A program made the position numbers and the translations under genes. Source: DAOVFN01 sp964484305 (GTDB taxonomy: Archaea > Aenigmatarchaeota > Aenigmatarchaeia > QMZP01). Taken from it: a stretch of DNA of 36,274 nt. Under the pieces are notes generated by a model that was given only the letters and a program-made list of their open reading frames with translations, was not told the DNA's origin and did no database searches. The stretch covers positions 1-36,274 of the forward strand of contig CAZAEI010000011.1 in assembly GCA_964484305.1 (NCBI GenBank), read 5' to 3'. This document shows positions 9,501 to 16,727 of this stretch, one piece after another. Numbering within the stretch: position 1 is the first letter of the stretch; every line of letters starts with the position of its first letter.

Positions 9501-12402
9501 GGGCAACCTGGCACTCAACAACACAGTATGGTTCACCTATGAGGAATGGTCAGACCTGACACCACCGGCCCTGGTTTTTGTTCCCCCAACACCATGGAAC
9601 AACACAAGACAGAAAGGTAACTTCCACACAATAAACCTTTCAGTAACAGATTCAATCAGCAACATAGACACATGCCTGCTGGACAATGGGACCCAGAACA
9701 TCACCATGAGCAAGTCCCAGGAGGGCCCTGATGTATATTGTTATTATGCCCTGGCAACAGCGGACGGCCAGGACTACAACATCACTGTGTGGGCCAATGA
9801 CTCCCAGGGCAATCTCAACATTTCAGCACAGCTCAATTTCAGGGAGAACAGCAACCCCTCGATAACAGGCATTGACATCACTCCGGTCTCGCCGAAAACG
9901 ACAAATAGCCTCACATGCACAGCATCTGGTTGGTCAGACAGCGAGGGCGATTCCCAGGGATACTACTTTGACTGGTACAGGAACGGTATTATGAAGCTCA
10001 GCCACTATGCATCATCTGACACGAACACATTGCTCGCTTCCAACACGTCATCAGGGGAGGTATGGAACTGCACAGTCACCCCATATGATGGGTATGAAAA
10101 CGGGACATACATCACCAACCAGACGGGCATAGAGAACACCCCGCCAGACATGGAAAAGAAAGAGCTCTACCCGGCATCACCCAACACCACTGATACCCTG
10201 GAGCTTAATGTAACCTGTTCTGATGATGATGCCGGAGACAGCCTTGCGGTTTACTGGAATGTATGGCAGAACGACACCCTGATGCAATCTCTTGCGGGCT
10301 ATTCCAATCTGTCAAACGGGATAGAGAGCCTGGTCTATTCAATTCTGGAAGGAAACACCACCAAGCATGAGGAGTGGTGGGCAGAGGTCTGGTGCGATGA
10401 CCAGAGCGCGAATACATCACACGCGAACACTACAAAGAGGTACATACAGAACACGCTGCCTGTCCTGGATAATGTATCATCAAACCCGGACACGCTCAAT
10501 GGCGGGGACCCGATAAACATAACACCAGCCGGCCACGGTGACGACGACCAGGACAACCTCACCCTGTACTGCTGCGTTGATGATTCAGGTGCATGCACAC
10601 CAAGCATGGCCAACCAGAACTGTACAGGAGGCAGCTTTGAAAACCAGTCACATGACAACTATTCCTCGATGTACTGCAGCTTCGATGTGCCTTCACAGGA
10701 AGGTCTCATGTATGTGAGGTGCAGAACCCGTGACGGGGAGGGATATTCAGCAGCAGCCTCAGACAATTTCACTGTGGATGACGCCCCACCGGATATCTAC
10801 AATATAAGCCTGGGTAATATGACAAACAGCAACGCCACCATGTTGTGGGAAACCAATGAGAGCGCGACCTCTGTTGTTTATCACGGAATTAACGAGAGTG
10901 ACCTGAATCTCACAGCCTCTAATTCGAGCCTTGTGCTCAACCACTCCCTGCTGCTCACCAGCCTTACAGGAAACACCACATACTACTACAACATCTCCTC
11001 TTGTGACGGGGCCGGCAACTGCAACACCACTGGAACATACAACTTCACCACACCACTGTGCGGGGACTGGGACGAGGACGGCTACAACTCCTCTGAATGC
11101 GGCGGAACCGACTGCAACGACGGCAACCCTGACATACACCCCGGGGCCACGGACATATGCGGCAACGGCATAGACGAGAACTGTGACGGCTATGATGCTG
11201 TCTGTCCCAAGAAGGATGAGGATGACGGAGGTGGTGGAAGCGGCGCACCAGGCGTATGGGTAGCTGCCCCTGAACCCAGCTTTGTGTTGGACAGGGATTT
11301 GATAAGGGTCCAGCTAAGGCAGGGAGATACAAGAGACGCATCATTCAGCGTGACAAATGACGGGGATGTTGAACTTGAGATGTCTGTAGAGGTCGTCTCG
11401 ATGGGTGATTACATAATACTTAGAGACACACCGTTTGGACTGGAGGTTAATGAAACCAGAGAAGTCGGCATGCATTTACTCGCAACAGAGGATATGGTGC
11501 CCGGGATTTACACAGGGAGAATAAATGTTACCGGCGGGGATGAGACAGAATCAGTCAGTGTGGTCATGGAGGTGCAGTCAAGGGAGGCCCTGTTTGATGT
11601 GTCCATGGGGATTCCCGAAGCCTTTAAGTACATATATCCTGGCACTGAGATACCGCTGCAGATAAGGATATTCAACCTCGGCGAGACAGGCAGGATTGAT
11701 GCCGAGACCACATACACGATATCAGACATGGATGGCAACGTGATTGTCAATGAGACAGAGACCTTTGCAATAGAGACCCAGGCATCCCTAATTAAGAACC
11801 TCTACATGCCCCGAGATGCCAGTCCAGGGAGATACATCGTAGGCATCACGATAAAATATGAAAACTGCACTGCAGCGTCCAGCGCAGAATTCAGCATAAC
11901 AGAATACGCGGAAATAGACATTACATATATCATTGAGGTGACGGGAGCAGTTATCCTGTCAGCGTTCGTTCTCATTATGCTACGCAGGATAAAGGCAAGG
12001 AGGTCTGGAAAGAAGAAAATCATGTTGCTTGGATGGGAACAGCGCGGTAAACTGGAAACCCTGGAGGGGTCATTGATGGAAAATGATTACAAGAAGAGAA
12101 CAGAAGCCATACAGGAGAAGGCTGATGAGAAAAGGAAGCGCAGGATTAAGGAACAGGAGAAGGAGAGAGAAAGGGCCCTCAAAAGGGTGAAGGAGATGAT
12201 AAAAAGCACCAATAAGATGATTGACAGCGGGAAAGGTGAGGAAGCGATAAAGATGTACAGTGAGCTGCAGTCAATATACCATTCGATTAGTAAGTATAAT
12301 GATGAGGATGACACTGAAAAGCTCTTCAAGGAAGTGAAGAGAATCGGAATCAAAATCGAGTTATTGAAATTCAGGACCGGGCCCAGAATAAGGTTTAAAT
12401 AG
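6559..12402 (+). CDS. Giant membrane-anchored surface protein: beta-helix, Ig-like repeats, MopE motif, cytoplasmic coiled coil
   Basis: A 1947-residue exported protein. A signal peptide (about 1-27, ending in PIQAQ) is followed by a NosD-type parallel beta-helix (about 50-560) built of about 23-residue turns such as NNTLTNITASGN. Several Ig-like modules follow (repeated VPPTPxNNTYTQN, NVSASEP, WANDT; about 620-1490), then a MopE-type calcium/metal-binding motif (about 1502-1550, DCNDG and NGIDENCDG) and a beta-sandwich stalk. One membrane helix lies near 1790-1811. The last ~130 residues are basic and charged, a predicted cytoplasmic coiled coil. N-glycosylation sequons (NxT/S) are abundant. 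The architecture suggests an S-layer-associated, carbohydrate-binding or contact protein linked to the cell interior. Part of the helix (about 7330-8100) is distinctly AT-richer than the rest. No close functional homologue is named. Confidence 0.8.
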   Translation: MKKITASIMLISFFLFTFNHLSPIQAQTTWTCASCSDCSSYLQNGTLSSGDTLRLTADLPSPGAHCINLSGKDNITLDCNGFTIYGDDSGSYYGIYSKATDGFDNSIIRDCTNISYFQYGIYLRYSDNTTIRNTSTFLNTFGTAYAIYLMDSTNSRIEEINSSQNDYGLSLSNSDNNTLTNITASGNQLYGLSLSNSNNNTLTNITASDNYYGLSLSNFHNNTLTNITASGNSQYGLSLSNSNNNTLINITANSNTNYGIYIITSEQNKLRNCSMQNNKYDFYVSSSSIADYKQDIDTSNKVKSGKSIYYWVNSAQGEINSSSNAGIVYLINSTNITITGVNVSDRNYNGIFLYYTNNTNIIDSISNNNVRGVYMMYSMNNTLNNITTYNNSLYGFNLRSSDNNTLTNINASENEDFGIYLYYSNSSILSNVTANTNKQNSGLLIQVSDNNNLTNINALENDDYGIRLYFADNNTLTNITANSNQLYGIVIEWNSDYNSITGSRIENNVNGGLWLDQDGGNDPEYNLIWNNYFNSSGTYGNIMIDLGIANANYFNVSKDCLEPNIMGGPCIGGNYWTNSSETEHSDLCSDTDGDGICDSDYELDESQYTWDFDYEPLTYTIPTILLESPEDDNTTSDSTPDFIFNVSGWVSQTYNCTLYLDNGTLITGENNDSTENDTSTVLNPLCDLVNDDYDWWVNCTDNTRGRENQSEVRNISIQVDETPPVLDFVPPTPSNNTYTQNENWVYFNVSASEPISTCLLDNGTANLSMTLGGDSTWCWYNLTSQPNGTGVYRWVWANDTAGNWNRTGDLNVTINLTSDATPPVIFIYSPANTTYSTSTIQLNVSASEPTDTWWYQLNSNGTNETFTPNSTIYTTLEGLNNITVWTNDTTGNENSSTVYFTPDTTPPGITVDSPLNQSYTNHSVDINVTTNEPTDTCLYNLDGGTNYTLSNDSLTNWFTVNQTGLTNQTTYNLMVYCNDAPGNLALNNTVWFTYEEWSDLTPPALVFVPPTPWNNTRQKGNFHTINLSVTDSISNIDTCLLDNGTQNITMSKSQEGPDVYCYYALATADGQDYNITVWANDSQGNLNISAQLNFRENSNPSITGIDITPVSPKTTNSLTCTASGWSDSEGDSQGYYFDWYRNGIMKLSHYASSDTNTLLASNTSSGEVWNCTVTPYDGYENGTYITNQTGIENTPPDMEKKELYPASPNTTDTLELNVTCSDDDAGDSLAVYWNVWQNDTLMQSLAGYSNLSNGIESLVYSILEGNTTKHEEWWAEVWCDDQSANTSHANTTKRYIQNTLPVLDNVSSNPDTLNGGDPINITPAGHGDDDQDNLTLYCCVDDSGACTPSMANQNCTGGSFENQSHDNYSSMYCSFDVPSQEGLMYVRCRTRDGEGYSAAASDNFTVDDAPPDIYNISLGNMTNSNATMLWETNESATSVVYHGINESDLNLTASNSSLVLNHSLLLTSLTGNTTYYYNISSCDGAGNCNTTGTYNFTTPLCGDWDEDGYNSSECGGTDCNDGNPDIHPGATDICGNGIDENCDGYDAVCPKKDEDDGGGGSGAPGVWVAAPEPSFVLDRDLIRVQLRQGDTRDASFSVTNDGDVELEMSVEVVSMGDYIILRDTPFGLEVNETREVGMHLLATEDMVPGIYTGRINVTGGDETESVSVVMEVQSREALFDVSMGIPEAFKYIYPGTEIPLQIRIFNLGETGRIDAETTYTISDMDGNVIVNETETFAIETQASLIKNLYMPRDASPGRYIVGITIKYENCTAASSAEFSITEYAEIDITYIIEVTGAVILSAFVLIMLRRIKARRSGKKKIMLLGWEQRGKLETLEGSLMENDYKKRTEAIQEKADEKRKRRIKEQEKERERALKRVKEMIKSTNKMIDSGKGEEAIKMYSELQSIYHSISKYNDEDDTEKLFKEVKRIGIKIELLKFRTGPRIRFK
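7060..7330 (+). repeat. Near-identical beta-helix turn repeats
   Basis: Four or more tandem units of about 69-72 nt encode variants of YGLSLSNSNNNTLTNITASGN. Adjacent units differ at only a few bases (AACAACACCCTCACCAACAT recurs), which suggests expansion by slippage or unequal recombination within the beta-helix domain of the surface protein. Confidence 0.7.
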
Positions 12403-12696
12403 AATATATATATTTATTCTGCGCAGGGGGGAATTCGCCAGGATATAACGGTGTTATCTTGAACTGAGCCAAAAAACTACTGGTTTTAACCGGCACTTGC
12501 CTGCCTTCCTCTATATATTCGAGGCAGGAGGGGGCAGTACTAGATGGATGCGAAGTCCGAGAGATGTGCGTTCATCGCTCGTGCTGAAGTACAAGACACG
12601 GGCTTTGGTCAATGGTCGCATAGGAGCATTTGATATTCCTGGCATTATACTTTTACCCCACCCGGATACAAACCAATCTCGGAAAATATAACAGTG
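12403..12696. repeat. Intergenic hairpin-cluster repeat, copy B (core 12453-12540)
   Basis: The core begins GTTATCTTGAACTGAGCC, shared exactly with 16484 onward (copy C), followed by a CTGGTT/AACCGG stem and then CCTGCCT/AGGCAGG around CTATATATTCG. The stem bases differ from copy C (ATCGGTT/AACCGAT) yet still pair. Beyond 12540 are smaller palindromes (GATG-TGCGTT-CATC, GTGCT-GA-AGTAC) and ATAAC-AGT-GTTAT; another ATAAC-GGT-GTTAT lies just before the core. No protein-coding region is supported here. It could hold the terminator of the upstream gene, a mobile palindrome or a structured RNA. Confidence 0.55.
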
Positions 12697-12852
12697 TTAT
12701 ACCGACACGGAGCGGCCACCATACCCAAACAGAACGTGTTCAGCATCCTCCACCCCGATTCCCTGCTCCTCCAGGAGCCTCACGGCCAGTATGGAGTCCA
12801 GGCCCCCTGAAAAGAGCACAAGCGCTTTGGCCTTACCTGCTTTCCCGGCCAC
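12697..12852 (-). pseudogene. Truncated duplicate of the 5' end of the PP-loop gene
   Basis: The 78 bases at 12757-12834 are identical to 6410-6487, within the start of the PP-loop gene. Translation from GTG (12852) gives a 51-residue peptide that keeps KAKALVLFSGGLDS and the following helix, then runs into unrelated sequence and a stop at 12697. The ribosome binding site and GTG arrangement (GGTGAT, 3 nt, GTG) are also kept. It lacks all of the catalytic cysteines, so it cannot be a working enzyme. It sits before the second surface-protein gene just as the parent gene sits before the first, showing that the divergent promoter block was copied together with part of the neighbour. Confidence 0.8.
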
Positions 12853-12872
12853 ATAATCACCCGCAAAGCCAA

Positions 12873-12916
12873 TTCTATAACAATATATAACGCAAAACCA
12901 ACTAATAATATATTAT
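12873..12916. promoter_or_regulatory. Duplicated divergent promoter before second surface gene
   Basis: CTATAACAATATATAACG followed by TAATATATTATATGA repeats the arrangement at 6519-6561 with a few substitutions. The TATA element is about 31 nt before the ATG at 12917. Matched promoters suggest that the two surface proteins are expressed together. Confidence 0.55.
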
Positions 12917-15187
12917 ATGAGGAAAGCCACACTGATACTTATATTAATCTCGGCATTCGCCATATTATCCGTCGGCTTCTCGGATGCATGGGCACAGGAC
13001 ACCAGCGCCCCAGATATATCATTCATACCCCCTTCAGCATCAAACGGGACAGAAGCAGAGAACAAGACCTACATATTATGGAACATATCATTCAGTGATG
13101 ACATAGCTGCCTGCAAGATAGAGATAAACGGGACCAACCAGACAGGCACGATAGTCAACGCGACCACAGACAGCTACTGCTACTACAGCGAGACAGGCCT
13201 TTCAGGCAATGTGACCAGGTGCTCAATTGCCCACGCAACAGACGATTCGGGCAACTGGAATACAACCCTTTTCATGGTCTGCAGAAACACCAACGAACAA
13301 CAGGCATCCATCCCTGATACAACAGAACCGGGCCTTGATTTCGTCCCGCCAACCCCCAACAACAACACCTACACCCAGAACCGGTCCTGGGTCTATCTCA
13401 ACATATCAGCAAGCGAGCAGCTTTCAGCCTGTCTCCTTGACAACGGAGCAGCCAACATAACAATGACAGTCAACTATGATTACTGCTATCACAACCTGAC
13501 AGGCCAGGCCAACGGCACAGAGGTTTATGTGTGGGTGTGGGCAAACGACACCACAGGCAACCTGAACCGTTCAGCAGAGCTCAATGTCACTATTAACCTA
13601 AATGAGGGACCTGACACCACCTTCCCCGCAATAGATAATTATGAGATAACCCCCCTTCTTGTCCCCTACGGCCAGCCCGTCCGGATAGGTGTGAACGCCT
13701 CTGATGACGAGGCCATCGACGGGGTCTGGGCCAACGTAACCGACCCCAGCGGCGAGCACCACCATCTGGGGCTTGCCAACAACGATATCGTGAGCTGGGA
13801 CACCAATGTGATTGGGGTGTACAGCATAACCATATTCGCCAACGACACGGCCTCCAACACAGTCAACGTAACCGACAGCTTCTATGTGAACGACCTGGTC
13901 GGGGTGAACATAACAGTTCTCGATGCTAACAATGACGGAGTATCCACTGACCTCGAGATATATGTTGCAGGCACCGACCATAGGGTCTTCTGGGACCACG
14001 AGTCTGACGGCGAATTTGACGCCAGCCTTGTGGAGCACGATTATGACATGCTCTTCCAGGCCTTTGACGACCAGCTTAAGCTCCTTTTCAGGGGGGTTCC
14101 CCTGGTCTCGGGTTTCGATGGCAGCCTGAGCCTCGACTCACCCGGCAATGCAGACGGCTTCGAGTACATATTCGCAGTGGAGACAGACTACGGCATGGAC
14201 GATGCCGTAATCACTATAGACTATGGGGGCATGGACTTCGAGAACGAGAGCAATGTGAATGCCTACCTCTGCAGTGACTGGGATTTCTATGACCAGAAAT
14301 GCCACATAATCTGGAACATGGTAGACCCCGTCACGAGAGACAAGGACAACAACCTCATGGAGTTTACTGTCAACAGCTTCTCAGCCTTTGCACTGGGGGA
14401 GGACTCCTGGTGTGGCGACGGGCAGTGCGGCCCCCGGGAGACCGCAAGCAGCTGCCCTGATGACTGCCAGTGCGACGAAGGCGATACCAGGTCCTGCGGA
14501 GAGGCCCATCAGGGAATATGCGCGGTGGGAAGCGAGACCTGCCACAGCAATGTCTGGTTCGGCTGCCCCCAGCCCACTGATGAGGCCTGCAACTGGGACG
14601 ACGATGACTGCAACGGCAAGATAGACGACGTGGACGGGGGCGCATCAGTAGCAGCAACCAGGTGCCAGTGCTATGACGGCGGAACACCGCAGGCAGAGGC
14701 CTGCAACGGAATCGATGACAACTGCGACGGCTTTATCGACAACGGTGCTAACTGCTGCACTAACGGGCAGGAAAGGAATTGCGGCCCCTCCACAGAGGAG
14801 GGTGAATGCAAGTTTGGCACATCGATATGCTCTGGCGGCGTCTTTGGCGCATGTTTCGGCGCGGCCTACCCCGATGATGAGATATGCGGCAACGGCCTTG
14901 ACGACGACTGTGACGGTGAGACAGACGAGACCTGTGTTATCCCGCCATGCAGCGAGGGCCAGATAAACCAGAGCTGCCTATGCGAGGGCTCGGCCAGGGA
15001 CTCAGGCTACTGCTGCTCCGGCCTCTATTCCGAGGAGGAGTGCGTGGAAAACCCTTGGTGGATTCTCATAGTAGCAGGCGTGGCCATTCTTGTGGTCCTG
15101 ATACTCCTCATCCTCTACTTCAAATCAATGGGCAGGGAGTTCACCTGGGAGGAGCTCTCAAGGAGATACAGCGGCCCCCCACCATAG
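12917..15187 (+). CDS. Membrane-anchored surface protein with Ig-like domains and MopE-type metal-binding motifs
   Basis: A 756-residue exported protein. A signal peptide (about 1-26, ending in DAWAQ) is followed by Ig-like modules at about 30-330; the second contains VPPTPNNNTYTQN and SWVYLNISASE and is clearly related to modules of the 1947-residue protein. A beta-rich region at about 330-495 follows, then a CGDGQCGPRE..CPDDC motif. Several MopE-type Asp/Cys motifs come next (CNWDDDDCNG, CNGIDDNCDG, CGNGLDDDCDG, about 555-675), expected to bind calcium or other metal. A final membrane helix (about 713-733) leaves a short cytoplasmic tail. It probably stands in the cell envelope with the larger paralogue. 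Ligand and function are unknown. Confidence 0.8.
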   Translation: MRKATLILILISAFAILSVGFSDAWAQDTSAPDISFIPPSASNGTEAENKTYILWNISFSDDIAACKIEINGTNQTGTIVNATTDSYCYYSETGLSGNVTRCSIAHATDDSGNWNTTLFMVCRNTNEQQASIPDTTEPGLDFVPPTPNNNTYTQNRSWVYLNISASEQLSACLLDNGAANITMTVNYDYCYHNLTGQANGTEVYVWVWANDTTGNLNRSAELNVTINLNEGPDTTFPAIDNYEITPLLVPYGQPVRIGVNASDDEAIDGVWANVTDPSGEHHHLGLANNDIVSWDTNVIGVYSITIFANDTASNTVNVTDSFYVNDLVGVNITVLDANNDGVSTDLEIYVAGTDHRVFWDHESDGEFDASLVEHDYDMLFQAFDDQLKLLFRGVPLVSGFDGSLSLDSPGNADGFEYIFAVETDYGMDDAVITIDYGGMDFENESNVNAYLCSDWDFYDQKCHIIWNMVDPVTRDKDNNLMEFTVNSFSAFALGEDSWCGDGQCGPRETASSCPDDCQCDEGDTRSCGEAHQGICAVGSETCHSNVWFGCPQPTDEACNWDDDDCNGKIDDVDGGASVAATRCQCYDGGTPQAEACNGIDDNCDGFIDNGANCCTNGQERNCGPSTEEGECKFGTSICSGGVFGACFGAAYPDDEICGNGLDDDCDGETDETCVIPPCSEGQINQSCLCEGSARDSGYCCSGLYSEEECVENPWWILIVAGVAILVVLILLILYFKSMGREFTWEELSRRYSGPPP

Positions 15188-15263
15188 CGGCCGGCATCAT
15201 TCTGAACCCCGTAGGCTAACAAGGGTCTATATCAGCTATTCAATCAGAAATAGGGAATCCCTG
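15188..15263. other. Short convergent intergenic region
   Basis: The space between the convergent surface-protein and DsbA-like genes contains a small AGGGA-ATCCCT palindrome near 15251-15261 but no clear T-rich terminator on either strand. Confidence 0.3.
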
Positions 15264-16406
15264 TCAGCACTGCGCTTGGGAGTCGCTACCCCCGCCAGAA
15301 TCTAACTGAGTAGAGCACTCTTCAGGCTGCGTGTTGAACGCTGAACATACCACCTGCTTAATTGATTCGGAGTCCCTTGCAATATATCTGACCACACATT
15401 CAATGTTCCCATCTGGACACCTATCCGAACTGCTTACTATTATTGCCCCGTTTATCACAAATGTCGGAGAACCTGTTACCCCCAATGACCTTGCGTACTG
15501 GTAGTACTGTGCTATTAAATCTTCACCTTCATCATCCACACAAGATAGGACTGCAGAGGAATCTATTCCCAACGAATCCATTAAGCGAGCTGATTCATTT
15601 TTGTCGCAATCAACATCCCTTGAACATGCAGGATAAATCTCTTCCACAAAACCCTTTGCATACTCCCAGTATTTGTCTTTATCGATTTTTTGGATGCATG
15701 CTTGAATCTTGTTCTGCTGTGTCTCATAATCTCCATGACCAGCATAGTATAGGATTGTATTGAATTCTGCTTTATCGGCAAAGAGTGAAGCTACATCTGC
15801 TAAAGGCCCTAGAGCTAAAACGCCATAAGGGCAGTAAGACCATATAAACAAATCCACCACGGGCCTGTCGCTCTTCGGAATCTCACCGCCTCCCTGCTGG
15901 CTTTCCTGGGTCTGCTGTGCCTCAAGCTCGGCAATTTCCTTCTTGAAGTTCTCTATATTGACGCCGCTGAAAATGACGTTCTTCCCATCTGTGGTTGACT
16001 GTATAGGGATTTCAGTACCCTGAATGCTGGTTACTATAGTGATGAGGCCGTTCTCCTCTTCAGCGGAGACGAATGATACCCCCTCCTCTGGTATATTGAA
16101 ATACTCCTTGTAATCATTCATGAATGAAACTACACCCTCCCCCACGCTTTCCGGGGAGGTTGTCACCCCGCTCCCGATAACCTGTGCAGTCATGGACGGG
16201 TTTACAAACCATGACATAAGGAATCCGACAATAAAGAAGGCCCCTGCAACAGCTGCAACCTGCTTCTTGTCCTTTATGAAGCCGAAGGCGTCGTACTCTT
16301 CCCCCGTCTGCTCCTTCTCCTCAACCTTCTTCTCCGCACCCCTATCCAGGGAGTCCTTGTCTATGGATTCAACTTCCCTCAGTTTTCTTGGCCTTTTTCG
16401 TGACAT
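15264..16406 (-). CDS. Membrane-anchored DsbA-like thioredoxin-fold protein
   Basis: A 380-residue protein with a charged cytoplasmic N-terminus (1-48), one membrane helix (about 49-68), an extracytoplasmic linker domain (about 75-160), a Gln/Gly-rich spacer, then a DsbA-type thioredoxin fold (about 182-355). The active-site position reads SYCPYG: Cys192 is present but the second cysteine of a CxxC is Gly195, so the site is monothiol. The cis-proline loop is TGSPTF (Pro314). Further cysteines (237, 261, 267, 289, 330, 337, 354, 364) could form structural or relay disulfides. It lies next to Cys-rich exported proteins, so a thiol-disulfide role in their folding is likely but inferred. A TATA-like box is at 16441-16450. 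Monothiol CPYG variants may act in isomerisation or reduction rather than oxidation. Confidence 0.75.
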   Translation of the reverse strand: MSRKRPRKLREVESIDKDSLDRGAEKKVEEKEQTGEEYDAFGFIKDKKQVAAVAGAFFIVGFLMSWFVNPSMTAQVIGSGVTTSPESVGEGVVSFMNDYKEYFNIPEEGVSFVSAEEENGLITIVTSIQGTEIPIQSTTDGKNVIFSGVNIENFKKEIAELEAQQTQESQQGGGEIPKSDRPVVDLFIWSYCPYGVLALGPLADVASLFADKAEFNTILYYAGHGDYETQQNKIQACIQKIDKDKYWEYAKGFVEEIYPACSRDVDCDKNESARLMDSLGIDSSAVLSCVDDEGEDLIAQYYQYARSLGVTGSPTFVINGAIIVSSSDRCPDGNIECVVRYIARDSESIKQVVCSAFNTQPEECSTQLDSGGGSDSQAQC

Positions 16407-16483
16407 GATATCAGAACCGTTACCTTTTAATTAATGACCCCTATTTAAATTGCTTTCGTCTTTGTCCGCCCTTGACCGAAACT

Positions 16484-16727
16484 GTTATCTTGAACTGAGC
16501 CAAAAAACCATCGGTTTAACCGATACTTGCCTGCCTTCCTCTATACAATCAAGGCGGGAAGGGAAGTAATCACATCCACCAATGCACTGCTGCCGCAGGC
16601 AGTCTTGTGCTTTAGCACGAGAGATGCAGCACAACTATTGCAGCAGGCTGCAAGACAACCTGCGGTTGCAAACGTGTACGGAAAACATTCAGATTCTACC
16701 AGCGCATCGGCCAATGCCTATAAAATC
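16484..16727. repeat. Intergenic hairpin-cluster repeat, copy C
   Basis: GTTATCTTGAACTGAGCC (as in copy B) is followed by ATCGGTT-T-AACCGAT, then CCTGCCTT/AAGGCGGG around a CCTCTATACAATC loop, then GGGAAGTA. A chain of further hairpins follows: CTGC-CGCA-GGCAG, GTGC-TTTA-GCAC, TTGCAG-CAGG-CTGCAA and CAACC-TGC-GGTTG. It fills the space between the leftward polymerase gene and the DsbA-like gene. No ORF in it looks coding. GTCTTGTGCTTTAGCACGAG here resembles the reverse complement of a piece of copy B, so segments may be inverted between copies. Confidence 0.6.

Noticed and set aside
10759..11139. Minus-strand frame within the large surface-protein gene
   Set aside because: Antisense to a MopE motif and Ig-like modules; no independent start signal.
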